Origin: CAZLQF01 sp964561545
GTDB lineage: Bacteria; Bacteroidota; Bacteroidia; CAILMK01; CAYYUA01
Reading direction: 5' to 3'
Assembly: GCA_964561545.1 (NCBI GenBank)
Contig: CAZLQF010000003.1
Location: forward strand, 1-64,000
DNA: 64,000 nt
Shown: positions 38,413 to 46,728 of the stretch, in pieces
Layout of the letters: each line of letters begins with the position of its first letter
How positions within the stretch are numbered: position 1 is the first letter of the stretch
Translations under genes and position numbers: made by a program
Notes under the pieces: model-generated
Seen by the model: only the letters and a program-made list of their open reading frames with translations
The model's database searches: none
Told to the model about the DNA's origin: nothing

Positions 38413-39222
38413 ATGAAGCGATGGTCTATTATGAGCGTATTGTTTTGCATTCCATTTGGATTATTTTCTCAAGATTGGGAAGTTGGTATTATGGCAGGGC
38501 CAACAGGTTATCAAGGGGATGTCATATGGTATCCTTTTGAAATCGAGGACTTAAGGCCCGGATTTGGAGGTTTTGCAAGATACAATTTAAATGAATCCTT
38601 TACCCTTAAAGGCAATGTTAATTTTGGTAATATTGCCGGCGATGATGCAAATTCAGAAAGTACTTGGCAAAGAAATAGAAATTGGAGTTTTAGAACCCGG
38701 ATAATCGAAGCTGGCATTCAAATTGAATGGAACATGCTTGGTTTTTCAACTACAAGTAAGAAAAATAAATTCTCTCCATATGGGTTTATTGGCTTATCAT
38801 TCTTTAACTTTAAGCCAGAGACCGAATACAACGGTGAATGGGTAGAATTACAACCTTTAGGAACTGAAGGCCAGGGTTCTGATGAATATAGTGATCGGGA
38901 AAAATACAATCTAAACCAAATGAGTATACCCTTTGGAGGTGGTTTAAAATATGCCCTAAACAGGCATTGGAGTCTCGGATTAGAAGTTGGCCTTCGGAAA
39001 ACATTTACTGACTACCTTGATGATGTAAGCAAAACTTATGTTGAACCAGAAGTTATTAGGCAAAACACTTCGGAGCTTGCGGCTGAAGTAGTTTATGAAT
39101 CTAGAGAAAATTCTGTTACTCCAGGGGATGCGAGAGGGAGTCCTTCCGCTAAAGATTGGTATGCTTTTACAGGGCTTACTTTAAGTTATACATTTGTCTC
39201 CAAAAGATGCTATACTTTCTGA
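38413..39222 (+). CDS. PorG-like (DUF6089-type) outer-membrane barrel, copy 2
   Basis: A 269-residue paralogue of copy 1, 25 bp downstream. Signal peptide MKRWSIMSVLFCIPFGLF, mature start SQDWEVGIMAG. It shares LGTEGQGS, DREKYNLNQMSIPFGGGLKYAL and FTDYLDDVSKTYV, ending TLSYTFVSKRCYTF. It most resembles copy 3 in the loop after FTDY (TYVEP versus TYVES). The close gap to copy 1 suggests joint transcription, and a 161-bp gap with repeats separates it from copy 3. Confidence 0.72.
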   Translation: MKRWSIMSVLFCIPFGLFSQDWEVGIMAGPTGYQGDVIWYPFEIEDLRPGFGGFARYNLNESFTLKGNVNFGNIAGDDANSESTWQRNRNWSFRTRIIEAGIQIEWNMLGFSTTSKKNKFSPYGFIGLSFFNFKPETEYNGEWVELQPLGTEGQGSDEYSDREKYNLNQMSIPFGGGLKYALNRHWSLGLEVGLRKTFTDYLDDVSKTYVEPEVIRQNTSELAAEVVYESRENSVTPGDARGSPSAKDWYAFTGLTLSYTFVSKRCYTF

Positions 39223-39315
39223 TAAAGATAAGCCAAAATTGCATCTGAACTTTTACGAAGGACTATATTTTACTTGGCAAACGATAACTCCATATTTTCT
39301 CAAAAACAAATTATT

Positions 39316-39364
39316 AAACTAAATTTTTAGTTTTAATTGACTAAGCAGACTTGACTAAAATTTG
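39316..39364 (+). promoter_or_regulatory. Palindrome, direct repeats and weak promoter before PorG-like copy 3
   Basis: The 8-bp inverted repeat AAACTAAA-TT-TTTAGTTT (39316-39333) is followed by a direct repeat TTGACTAA at 39337-39344 and 39351-39358 (14-bp period). TAAAATTTG at 39356-39364 is one base longer than TAnnTTTG. The layout could be an operator next to a promoter. AT-rich DNA yields such patterns by chance, so confidence is low. Confidence 0.35.
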
Positions 39365-39383
39365 AATAACTAAAAAGGCAACT

Positions 39384-40211
39384 ATGTTAAAAAAGTTTAG
39401 TGGATTTATCTTAATGATAACCCCGATTTTAGGCATAGCACAAGAATGGGAAGTTGGGGTTTTAGGGGGGATTACCAATTACAATGGAGATTTAAATCAT
39501 CAATTTGTTGTTTCAGAAGAAATTAATCCAGGGTATAGTTTATTTCTCAGGTACAATGCAAACACCTATTTTACCGTGAAGTCAAGTATCAGCTACGGCC
39601 ACGTTTCAGCTTCTGATAAACATGCCGAAAGCGAGTTTAGAAAGCAAAGAAATTTAAGCTTTCGTTCTCAGATACTTGAATTTTCAGTACAAGGTGAATG
39701 GAACATTTTTGGCTTTAAAACTACTGACAGAAACCTTAGAACATCGCCTTATCTATTTGGTGGTCTTGGTGTTTTTGGTTTTAAACCTAAAGCTAAACGA
39801 AATGATGAGTGGGTCTCTCTACAGCCATTAGGCACCGAAGGCCAAGGGTCTACTAAATACAACGATAGGGATAAATATAGCCTTACCCAAATAAGTGTTC
39901 CCTTAGGCATTGGTCTAAAGCATGCCTTTAATAAAAACTGGAGCATAGGATTAGAAGCAGGTTTTCGTAAAACGTTTACAGACTATATTGATGATGTTAG
40001 TTCTACCTACGTTGAATCCAGAGTCCTTATAGCTACTCACGGTAACCTTGCTAATGAGTTAGCTGACCGATCGGATGAGGTTACAACAGAGGCCCCCTTT
40101 TCAGCTGGTGACCAACGAGGTACGGTAGATGGCAATGATTGGTACAGTTTCGGTGGCATAACGCTTAGTTATACCATTGTACCTTCTCAATGCTATAATT
40201 TTACTAAATAA
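39384..40211 (+). CDS. PorG-like (DUF6089-type) outer-membrane barrel, copy 3
   Basis: A 275-residue paralogue. Signal peptide MLKKFSGFILMITPILG, mature start AQEWEVGVLGG. It keeps LQPLGTEGQGS, DRDKYSLTQISVPLGIGLKHAF and FTDYIDDVSSTYVES, ending TLSYTIVPSQCYNFTK. It is closest to copy 2. It has its own 161-bp upstream region and may be separately regulated from copies 1 and 2. Confidence 0.72.
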   Translation: MLKKFSGFILMITPILGIAQEWEVGVLGGITNYNGDLNHQFVVSEEINPGYSLFLRYNANTYFTVKSSISYGHVSASDKHAESEFRKQRNLSFRSQILEFSVQGEWNIFGFKTTDRNLRTSPYLFGGLGVFGFKPKAKRNDEWVSLQPLGTEGQGSTKYNDRDKYSLTQISVPLGIGLKHAFNKNWSIGLEAGFRKTFTDYIDDVSSTYVESRVLIATHGNLANELADRSDEVTTEAPFSAGDQRGTVDGNDWYSFGGITLSYTIVPSQCYNFTK

Positions 40212-40291
40212 ATTGTTGAGGGAAGTTAACCTCCAAAATCTATAATGCTATAAAATCCGTAATAAGAGACGGTTAAGGAAGCAATAAAAAT

Positions 40292-41101
40292 ATGCGAAAG
40301 CTGTGTTTATCACTTATATTACTCTTCTCGGCCTCCTCCATTTTTTCCCAAAACTGGCAAACTGGAATCGCCTTAGGCGCTACTAATTATTTAGGTGACT
40401 TAGCTCCTGATTTAGCCATTGAAGAATCTCATCCTGGTGTGGCCATTTATATACAAAAAAACTTGAGTCCTTATTTTTCCTGGAATATTGGCATTATGCA
40501 AGGTAAAATCTCAGGGAATGATGCTAACTTTGATCATCTTGAGGCAAGACATTTGTCATTTCGCACCTCAATAACCGAACTTAACACTAAGATTGAATTT
40601 AACTTCTTTCCATTCTTAAAAGGGCTAAATACCAAACAGATCACCCCTTATGTTCATACTGGCATTGCAGTATTTAGATTTAATTCCAAAACCGATCTTA
40701 ATGGAAATACTGTTGAATTGTACAAGTATGGTACGGAGGGGCAGCTAACAGACAGTGATGGCCCTTCAGGATATCAATTATTTCAGCCCGCTATTCCTAT
40801 AGGAGGTGGAGTAAAAGTAATGCTGGGTAAAAGATTTCATGCCTCTATTTATGCAAGCTACAGGGCTACTTTTACAGATTTTATTGATGATGTAAGTACT
40901 GAATACCCGGATCTTAGCACTTTAGAAAGTGAAGAAGGTTCAACAGCATCAAGTTTATCTGATCGTTCAAAAAATGACCAGGGCTATTTAGCTTATGAGG
41001 GGAAACAAAGGGGTAATCCTCAGAGAAATGATTGGTATATTTTTAGTGGCCTGAAACTCTCCTATACATTTAAGAACAATGTTTGTTATAATTTTGATTA
41101 A
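40292..41101 (+). CDS. PorG-like (DUF6089-type) outer-membrane barrel, copy 4
   Basis: A 269-residue paralogue and the one directly upstream of uppS, the position held by porG in Porphyromonas. Signal peptide MRKLCLSLILLFSASSIF, mature start SQNWQTGIALGATNYLGDL. It keeps LYKYGTEGQ and FTDFIDDVSTEYPDL. Its last strand is LKLSYTFKNNVCYNFD. Its TEYPDL and LSDRS loop is closest to copy 1. By position it is the best porG orthologue candidate, which a phylogeny would need to confirm. Confidence 0.72.
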   Translation: MRKLCLSLILLFSASSIFSQNWQTGIALGATNYLGDLAPDLAIEESHPGVAIYIQKNLSPYFSWNIGIMQGKISGNDANFDHLEARHLSFRTSITELNTKIEFNFFPFLKGLNTKQITPYVHTGIAVFRFNSKTDLNGNTVELYKYGTEGQLTDSDGPSGYQLFQPAIPIGGGVKVMLGKRFHASIYASYRATFTDFIDDVSTEYPDLSTLESEEGSTASSLSDRSKNDQGYLAYEGKQRGNPQRNDWYIFSGLKLSYTFKNNVCYNFD

Positions 41102-41128
41102 ATTTGAATTCCATTAAATCAGGCCACA

Positions 41129-41875
41129 ATGGAGGACTTGAAGAGTTCAATAAATAAAGCAAGAATTCCAAAACACATTGCCATCATTATGGACGGCAAT
41201 GGTCGTTGGGCTAAGGAACAGGGGCAGGATCGAATTTATGGCCATGATAAAGGGGTTGATTCAGTTCGTGATACCGTTGAGGCTTGTGCTGAACTGGGCG
41301 TTGAGTACTTAACCCTTTACGCATTTTCAAGTGAAAATTGGAGTAGGCCAACTGATGAAGTCAATGCCTTAATGGAGTTGTTAGTGGCAACATTGCAAAC
41401 GGAAATTGCCACTTTGAACAAAAACAATATTCGGCTTCGGTCAATTGGTAATATTAAATCCCTACCGGAACATTGCCAAGAGCAACTTAAAGATTCTTTT
41501 GAGCAAACAAGCAATAATACCGGCCTAAACCTCGTTTTGGCATTGAATTATAGTGGGAAGTGGGATGTTGTTAATGCCATAAAACTAATGGCACAAGATG
41601 TTGAAAATGATCAGCTCGATGCGGATAAAATTGATGAATGTAAAGTTAAACAGTACCTAACAACATCAGAAATTCCGGATCCTGAATTATTAATTAGAAC
41701 AAGTGGAGAATATAGAATTAGCAATTTTCTTTTATGGGAGTTAGCGTATACAGAACTGTACTTTTGCAGCAAAAATTGGCCAGATTTTACACAAGAAGAG
41801 CTATACAAAGCATTAATAGACTTTCAGAACAGGGAAAGAAGGTTTGGAAAGGTGAGCGAACAAATCAGCAAATGA
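41129..41875 (+). CDS. uppS: Isoprenyl (undecaprenyl) diphosphate synthase
   Basis: A cis-prenyltransferase that makes undecaprenyl diphosphate, the lipid carrier for peptidoglycan and surface glycans. The 248-residue protein has IIMDGNGRWAKEQG with the catalytic Asp (near residue 21), ENWSRP (near 71), and RTSGEYRISNFLLWELAYTE (near 189), all invariant in the family. The stop overlaps the bamA start (ATGA at 41872-41875). Confidence 0.96.
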   Translation: MEDLKSSINKARIPKHIAIIMDGNGRWAKEQGQDRIYGHDKGVDSVRDTVEACAELGVEYLTLYAFSSENWSRPTDEVNALMELLVATLQTEIATLNKNNIRLRSIGNIKSLPEHCQEQLKDSFEQTSNNTGLNLVLALNYSGKWDVVNAIKLMAQDVENDQLDADKIDECKVKQYLTTSEIPDPELLIRTSGEYRISNFLLWELAYTELYFCSKNWPDFTQEELYKALIDFQNRERRFGKVSEQISK

Positions 41876-44394
41876 GGTTGATTCTTATTCTTATTGGTTG
41901 CTTTCTATCAACTTTTTCAGCATCTATTGCTCAGCAAGACACGTCCGGTCAATCGCAAACCTATACCGATATTATTCTCGATTACCAAAACCCCGTAAAA
42001 TATACGTTAAGCGGGATTTCTGTTAAAGGAAATGGGCCGATCAAGCCTAATATTGTTAAAGCTTATTCTGGTTTAGAAGTAGGCGAAAAAGTGTCAATTC
42101 CGGGCGAAAAAATTTCTAACGCCATTAAAAACCTGTGGAAGCAAGAGCTTTTTGCAGATGTTTCCATTCAAGTAGATGATGTTAACAATCGCAACCTTTA
42201 TCTCTTAATTGAAGTTCAAACCAGGCCAAGGCTGTCCAAATTTAAGATCAGAGGTGCTTCCAAAAATGATGCTTCCGATATAAGAGATAAGATAAAGCTC
42301 GTTAGGGGTGATATTGTTACTAAACAATTGATACAAAATATTAAAAGAAAGATTAAAGATTATTACAAGGAGGATGGGTTTTTAAAAGCCGAGGTTGATG
42401 TTAAAAAATCATTCGATACTGCATCTTCCAGGAATACTACTACTTTGATTATTGATATTGATCAAGGCGAGAAAATTAAGATCAAAAACATAAACTTCTC
42501 TGGTAATAAGAAATTTAAAGATCGTAAGTTAAGGCGTAAGTTAGAGGAGACCAACCAAAAAAGTCTTTTGAACCTTTTTAAATCAGCTAAATTTCATCCT
42601 GACAAATATGAAGCGGACAAGAAAAAGCTAATCAGTTTCTATAACAAAAAAGGCTACCGGGATGCTAAGATAGTCTCTGATTCCGTTTATTTTATTGCTG
42701 AAGACCGGATTAACATCCACATTGCCATAGACAGAGGTGAAAAATATTATTTCCGCAATATAAGCTGGACTGGCAATACAAAATACGAAACGGAAGCCCT
42801 TGATGAGATTTTAGGCATTGAGAAAGGCGATGTCTACAACACAGAATTGTTAAATAGTAAACTCAAGTTCAATCCTCGCGGCTTGGACGTCTCCTCCCTT
42901 TACATGGATAACGGTTACTTGTTTTTCAATGTTCAGCCAGTAGAAACAAAAGTAGTTGGTGATAGCATTGATGTAGAAATCAGGATCCGCGAAGGAGCAC
43001 AAGCTACTGTAGATGAGGTAACGGTAACCGGTAACACGAAAACAAGTGATGAAGTGATTTTGAGAGAGATCAGAACCCGCCCGGGAGAAAAATTTAGTAG
43101 ATCGGATATTATTCGTTCTCAGCGGGAATTATCACAACTTGGGTATTTTGATCCTCAAAAAATGGAAGTGAATCCAAAACCTAATCCAGAAGACGGAACG
43201 GTTGATATTAATTACAAGGTTAGCGAAAAGCCATCAGATAAGGTAGAATTACAAGGTGGCTGGGGAGCCGGTCAGTTAGTAGGAAGTTTAGGATTCGTTT
43301 TCAATAATTTCTCTTTAAGTAAATTGACGGATTTTTCCGAATGGCGCCCCTTGCCATCCGGAGACGGGCAAAAATTAAGTGTAAGGGCTTATTCTAACGG
43401 GAGGAGCTATACATCCTTTAATTTCTCTTTCACAGAACCATGGTTTGGTGGAAGGAATCCAAATTCTTTAACGGTAAGTGCTTTTCATTCTATTCAGTCT
43501 AATGGTGCACAAAGAGGAGATCCAGAACGTAGAGACTTTAGAATTACAGGATTAACTGTAGGGCTTGGTAAAAGACTAAAATGGCCGGATGATTATTTTA
43601 CCCTTAATAATGAGATCAGCTTCCAAAAGTATACTATGAATGATTTTAATCGATTTGCCAATTTCTTTAGTAAAGGCGAATCGTTTAACATTAGCTTAAA
43701 ACATAAACTTTCCCGTAATTCTGTTGATCGTCCAATTTACCCAAAGACAGGTTCTAAGTTTTCTTTTTCTGTACAATACACTCCACCGTATTCCTCATTT
43801 GACGATGTAAATTACGAAGAAGCCTCCATTCAACGGAAGTTTAAATGGATGGAATTTCATAAATGGAAATTTTCGGCCTCTGACTTTATGAACATAGCAG
43901 GGGATTTAGTCCTTAATTCAAAAGCGGAACATGGTTACTTGGGCTATTATAATAATGATATTGGCCTAACGCCTTTTGAAAGATTTTATGTTGGTGGTGA
44001 TGGTTTAACAGGATATTCCCTTGATGGACGTGAACTGATTCGGTTAAGAGGTTATGGTGACAAAGCCCTTACGGCACCGGATAATCGAAATGCTTCTGAA
44101 AATAACGGAGCAAGTCTTTATACCAAATATACCATGGAATTAAGATACCCCATAACCCTTCAAAAACAAGCTACGATTTATGTGCTTGGTTATGGAGAAG
44201 CTGGAAATAGTTGGCGTAGTTTTGATCAGTACAATCCTTTTGATGTATACCGGTCAGCCGGTGCCGGGGTTAGGATTTACCTACCCATGTTTGGCTTATT
44301 AGGGCTTGATTGGGGTTACGGTTTTGATAAGTTACCATTTAGGCAGCAGCAGCAAGCCAGTCATTTCCATATTTCAATCGGCCAACAATTTTAA
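41872..44394 (+). CDS. bamA: BamA, outer-membrane protein assembly factor
   Basis: Inserts barrel proteins into the outer membrane. From ATG 41872 it is 840 residues: signal peptide MRLILILIGCFLSTFSASIA, then five POTRA domains (about 40-440, seen as repeats such as GEKIKIKNINFSGNKKF and GEKYYFRNISWTGNTKY). A 16-strand barrel follows, with the L6-type loop IRLRGY (near 727) and C-terminal Phe (IGQQF). A longer frame opening at 41734 lies inside uppS and would hide the signal peptide, so I reject it. Two skp genes follow, as in Porphyromonas. Confidence 0.96.
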   Translation: MRLILILIGCFLSTFSASIAQQDTSGQSQTYTDIILDYQNPVKYTLSGISVKGNGPIKPNIVKAYSGLEVGEKVSIPGEKISNAIKNLWKQELFADVSIQVDDVNNRNLYLLIEVQTRPRLSKFKIRGASKNDASDIRDKIKLVRGDIVTKQLIQNIKRKIKDYYKEDGFLKAEVDVKKSFDTASSRNTTTLIIDIDQGEKIKIKNINFSGNKKFKDRKLRRKLEETNQKSLLNLFKSAKFHPDKYEADKKKLISFYNKKGYRDAKIVSDSVYFIAEDRINIHIAIDRGEKYYFRNISWTGNTKYETEALDEILGIEKGDVYNTELLNSKLKFNPRGLDVSSLYMDNGYLFFNVQPVETKVVGDSIDVEIRIREGAQATVDEVTVTGNTKTSDEVILREIRTRPGEKFSRSDIIRSQRELSQLGYFDPQKMEVNPKPNPEDGTVDINYKVSEKPSDKVELQGGWGAGQLVGSLGFVFNNFSLSKLTDFSEWRPLPSGDGQKLSVRAYSNGRSYTSFNFSFTEPWFGGRNPNSLTVSAFHSIQSNGAQRGDPERRDFRITGLTVGLGKRLKWPDDYFTLNNEISFQKYTMNDFNRFANFFSKGESFNISLKHKLSRNSVDRPIYPKTGSKFSFSVQYTPPYSSFDDVNYEEASIQRKFKWMEFHKWKFSASDFMNIAGDLVLNSKAEHGYLGYYNNDIGLTPFERFYVGGDGLTGYSLDGRELIRLRGYGDKALTAPDNRNASENNGASLYTKYTMELRYPITLQKQATIYVLGYGEAGNSWRSFDQYNPFDVYRSAGAGVRIYLPMFGLLGLDWGYGFDKLPFRQQQQASHFHISIGQQF

Positions 44395-44405
44395 AAGTAT
44401 TATAG

Positions 44406-44413
44406 TATGTTTG
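44406..44413 (+). promoter_or_regulatory. Putative -7 element (TATGTTTG) before skp/ompH copy 1
   Basis: TATGTTTG matches TAnnTTTG 38 bp before the ATG of the first skp gene. No well-placed -33 TTG is visible. It could give transcription independent of bamA. Confidence 0.45.
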
Positions 44414-44451
44414 GTATCTTTTATGCAGGTAACCTTACAAAATAAAAAGTT

Positions 44452-45132
44452 ATGACACGTGCTATATTGCTGTTGGTAGTTTTTACGCTTCCCATGCTTG
44501 GCAATTCATTGAAAGCCCAAAACTTTGCTTATGTGGATACGGATTATATTCTCAATAAACTCCCTTCATACAGATCTGCTAAGAAGAGGCTGGATGATGT
44601 AGCGCAAAAATGGCGTAAGGAAACGCAGCAAAAGATTGACAAGATTGACAAGATGTACAATGAATATCAGGCCGAGAAAGTCCTTTTGCCGCAAGATGAA
44701 AAGAAAAAGCGTGAAAAGGAGATCATGCAGAAGGAAAAAGAATTGAAACAATTCAAGGAATCTAAATTTGGAGAAAAAGGAGAACTGTACCAAAAAAGAA
44801 AAGAGCTTATCCAACCCATCCAGGATAAGGTTTTTAATAAGGTTCAAAAATTGGCCAAAGAAGAATCGCTCGATTTCATTTTTGATAAAAGCAATAGCGC
44901 CACAACCATGCTTTACACCAATGCCCAGTATGATAAAAGTGACGAAGTGCTAAAAATGATGGGTATTAACCCCGATCAACAACCTGATCAAAAATCTTCC
45001 TCAGATTCAGAAAATAAGAGAGGTAAGCAAAGGGATAGGAATCAATCAGAAAAGCGAAGAAATATGGATGAGGGACAAAAAGAGGAAAGGGAACGTGGAG
45101 GTAAAAAAAGAAAACCGTCCATTGACAAGTAA
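44452..45132 (+). CDS. OmpH/Skp-family periplasmic chaperone, copy 1 (charged tail)
   Basis: A 226-residue Skp-family chaperone that escorts unfolded barrels to BamA. Signal peptide at residues 1-22 (NSLKAQ cleavage). A long helical coiled-coil tentacle spans about 40-125 (Lys/Glu-rich), then beta strands LDFIFDKSNS (near 143) close the trimer base. The last 55 or so residues (PDQQPDQKSSSD onward) are hydrophilic, rich in Lys, Arg, Glu and Asp, and absent from copy 2. It follows bamA by 57 bp. Confidence 0.88.
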   Translation: MTRAILLLVVFTLPMLGNSLKAQNFAYVDTDYILNKLPSYRSAKKRLDDVAQKWRKETQQKIDKIDKMYNEYQAEKVLLPQDEKKKREKEIMQKEKELKQFKESKFGEKGELYQKRKELIQPIQDKVFNKVQKLAKEESLDFIFDKSNSATTMLYTNAQYDKSDEVLKMMGINPDQQPDQKSSSDSENKRGKQRDRNQSEKRRNMDEGQKEERERGGKKRKPSIDK

Positions 45133-45148
45133 GACTAAAATGTTTTTA

Positions 45149-45156
45149 TATTTTTG
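45149..45156 (+). promoter_or_regulatory. Putative -7 element (TATTTTTG) before skp/ompH copy 2
   Basis: TATTTTTG matches TAnnTTTG 22 bp before the preferred ATG at 45179, with a TTG at 45122-45124 about 24 bp upstream. It suggests a separate start for copy 2. Confidence 0.5.
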
Positions 45157-45178
45157 CATCAAATAAAAAATCACCTTG

Positions 45179-45700
45179 ATGAATATGCATACAATCAATT
45201 TTACTGCTGTCATTCTTTTTAGCTTACTCACTTTAAGTACGACAGCTCAGCAAAAACAAACCAATCTCGGCCACGTCAACAGGAGTCAAATAATGCAAAT
45301 GATGCCTGAAGTGAAGCAAGCACGGAGTGACTTGGAAAAATATAGTAAGCAAATGCAGGGCCAGGTTGAGAATTTGATGAAAGAATATCGCACTAAGCTT
45401 GAAAAATTTCAAGATCAACAAAATTCAATGAGTGAAACTGTTCGAAAAGATAAAGAACGAGAATTAACCCAGCTTGAGGAAAGAATACAAAAATTCCGTC
45501 AGGAAGCTCAAAAAGAGGTTACTAAGAAAAGAGAAGAACTCCTTCGACCTATAATGGACCGGATTGATAAAGCCATAAAAGAAGTAGCCCAGGAAAATGG
45601 TTATAGCTACATCTTCGATACCTCAGCCGGAGGTGTTTTATATGCTCAGGACAGTGATGATGTTACTACCCTTGTCAAGCAAAAGCTAGGCTTGAATTAA
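45179..45700 (+). CDS. OmpH/Skp-family periplasmic chaperone, copy 2
   Basis: A 173-residue Skp-family chaperone with signal peptide (about 1-23, STTAQQ), a tentacle helix pair (about 35-120, LEKYSKQMQGQVENLMKEYR onward), and a C-terminal strand YSYIFDTSAGGVLYAQ. It is of normal family length, unlike copy 1. I prefer ATG 45179 over the TTG at 45176 or the ATG at 45185. murI follows after 12 bp. Confidence 0.9.
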   Translation: MNMHTINFTAVILFSLLTLSTTAQQKQTNLGHVNRSQIMQMMPEVKQARSDLEKYSKQMQGQVENLMKEYRTKLEKFQDQQNSMSETVRKDKERELTQLEERIQKFRQEAQKEVTKKREELLRPIMDRIDKAIKEVAQENGYSYIFDTSAGGVLYAQDSDDVTTLVKQKLGLN

Positions 45701-45712
45701 CCACCAAATTGA

Positions 45713-46528
45713 TTGACCGATAACCGTCCGATAGGAGTTTTTGATTCTGGTATTGGTGGCCTTACCATCGCTCATGCCATCAATCAACTGCTCCCCAAAG
45801 AGTCTATCGTGTTCTTTGGGGATACAACTCACTTGCCATATGGGGATAAATCTTCCCAATCGGTCAAGCAGTTTTCAGAAAAGATTTTTCATTATTTAAA
45901 AGATAGGCAAAGTTGTAAAGCCATTATTATTGCTTGTAATACGGCTTCTTCAGCGGCCTATCATTACCTTTTTCAGAAATTTGGCAGTCAGCTTGAAATT
46001 ATTAATGTCATCGATCCAGTAGCAGACTATTGTGTAAAAAAATTAAAAGCTGAGCAGATAGGTGTTATAGGTACTAAAGGTACGATTCGTTCAAGAGCTT
46101 ACCCTCGAAAAATCAATACATTGGATTCCGAGATTAAGGTCAATTCAGCATCTACGCCCCTGCTTGCTCCAATGATTGAAGAGGGTTTTTACAGTAACAA
46201 CATCAGTAGAACTATTATTAGTACTTATCTATCAAAGCCCCAGCTTCAAAAAATCGACACTTTGATCCTGGCTTGTACCCACTATCCCCTTATTAAAAAT
46301 GAAATAAAGGAATTTTACACAGACCATGTAAAGGTGGTTGATAGCACAGATGTAATTGCGGATTACACAAAGGATATACTTGAGCAAAATGAATTACTAT
46401 CCCATCCAAATGCTCAAAATATGACCCATAAATTTTATGTGTCAGATTTTACTGATTCATTTCAAGCAACCGCCAAAATGTTTTTCCATGATTCCATTAA
46501 GCTTGAAGCAGTCAATATTTGGGGTTAA
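45713..46528 (+). CDS. murI: Glutamate racemase
   Basis: Makes D-glutamate for peptidoglycan; cytosolic. The 271-residue protein has the GVFDSGIGGLT N-terminus, catalytic Cys75 in IIACNTASS, and Cys188 in LILACTHYPL, the paired acid/base cysteines of the family. The start is TTG at 45713, 12 bp after skp copy 2. The next gene is convergent (clpX). Confidence 0.95.
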   Translation: MTDNRPIGVFDSGIGGLTIAHAINQLLPKESIVFFGDTTHLPYGDKSSQSVKQFSEKIFHYLKDRQSCKAIIIACNTASSAAYHYLFQKFGSQLEIINVIDPVADYCVKKLKAEQIGVIGTKGTIRSRAYPRKINTLDSEIKVNSASTPLLAPMIEEGFYSNNISRTIISTYLSKPQLQKIDTLILACTHYPLIKNEIKEFYTDHVKVVDSTDVIADYTKDILEQNELLSHPNAQNMTHKFYVSDFTDSFQATAKMFFHDSIKLEAVNIWG

Positions 46529-46672
46529 GGCCTAATGGCAATTGTGTTTATGAATGTAATGAAGTGAAAGGTAAAATTTAAAACAATGATTGCCTAAAGG
46601 TTTTGATCGAAGTACCTATTTACAGCTTTTAGTACAACACCCACCCTTGGCCTTGGGATCAAGTGATTTAGA

Positions 46673-46699
46673 TTTATGAAAACCCTTGATTTTCATAAA
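46673..46699. terminator. Perfect 10-bp inverted repeat between murI and clpX, possible bidirectional terminator
   Basis: TTTATGAAAA (46673-46682) and TTTTCATAAA (46690-46699) flank the 7-base loop CCCTTGA. It lies in the 200-bp convergent gap, a natural place for a terminator serving both strands. The stem is AT-rich and no long T run follows, so the terminator role is uncertain. The rest of the gap shows nothing recognisable. Confidence 0.45.
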
Positions 46700-46728
46700 C
46701 TGCATTTAGGATGGCTTCATTGAATGTT

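Noticed and set aside
41734..41871. BamA frame extended into uppS
   Set aside because: It would bury a good signal peptide behind 46 extra residues; ATG 41872 overlaps the uppS stop in ATGA fashion.
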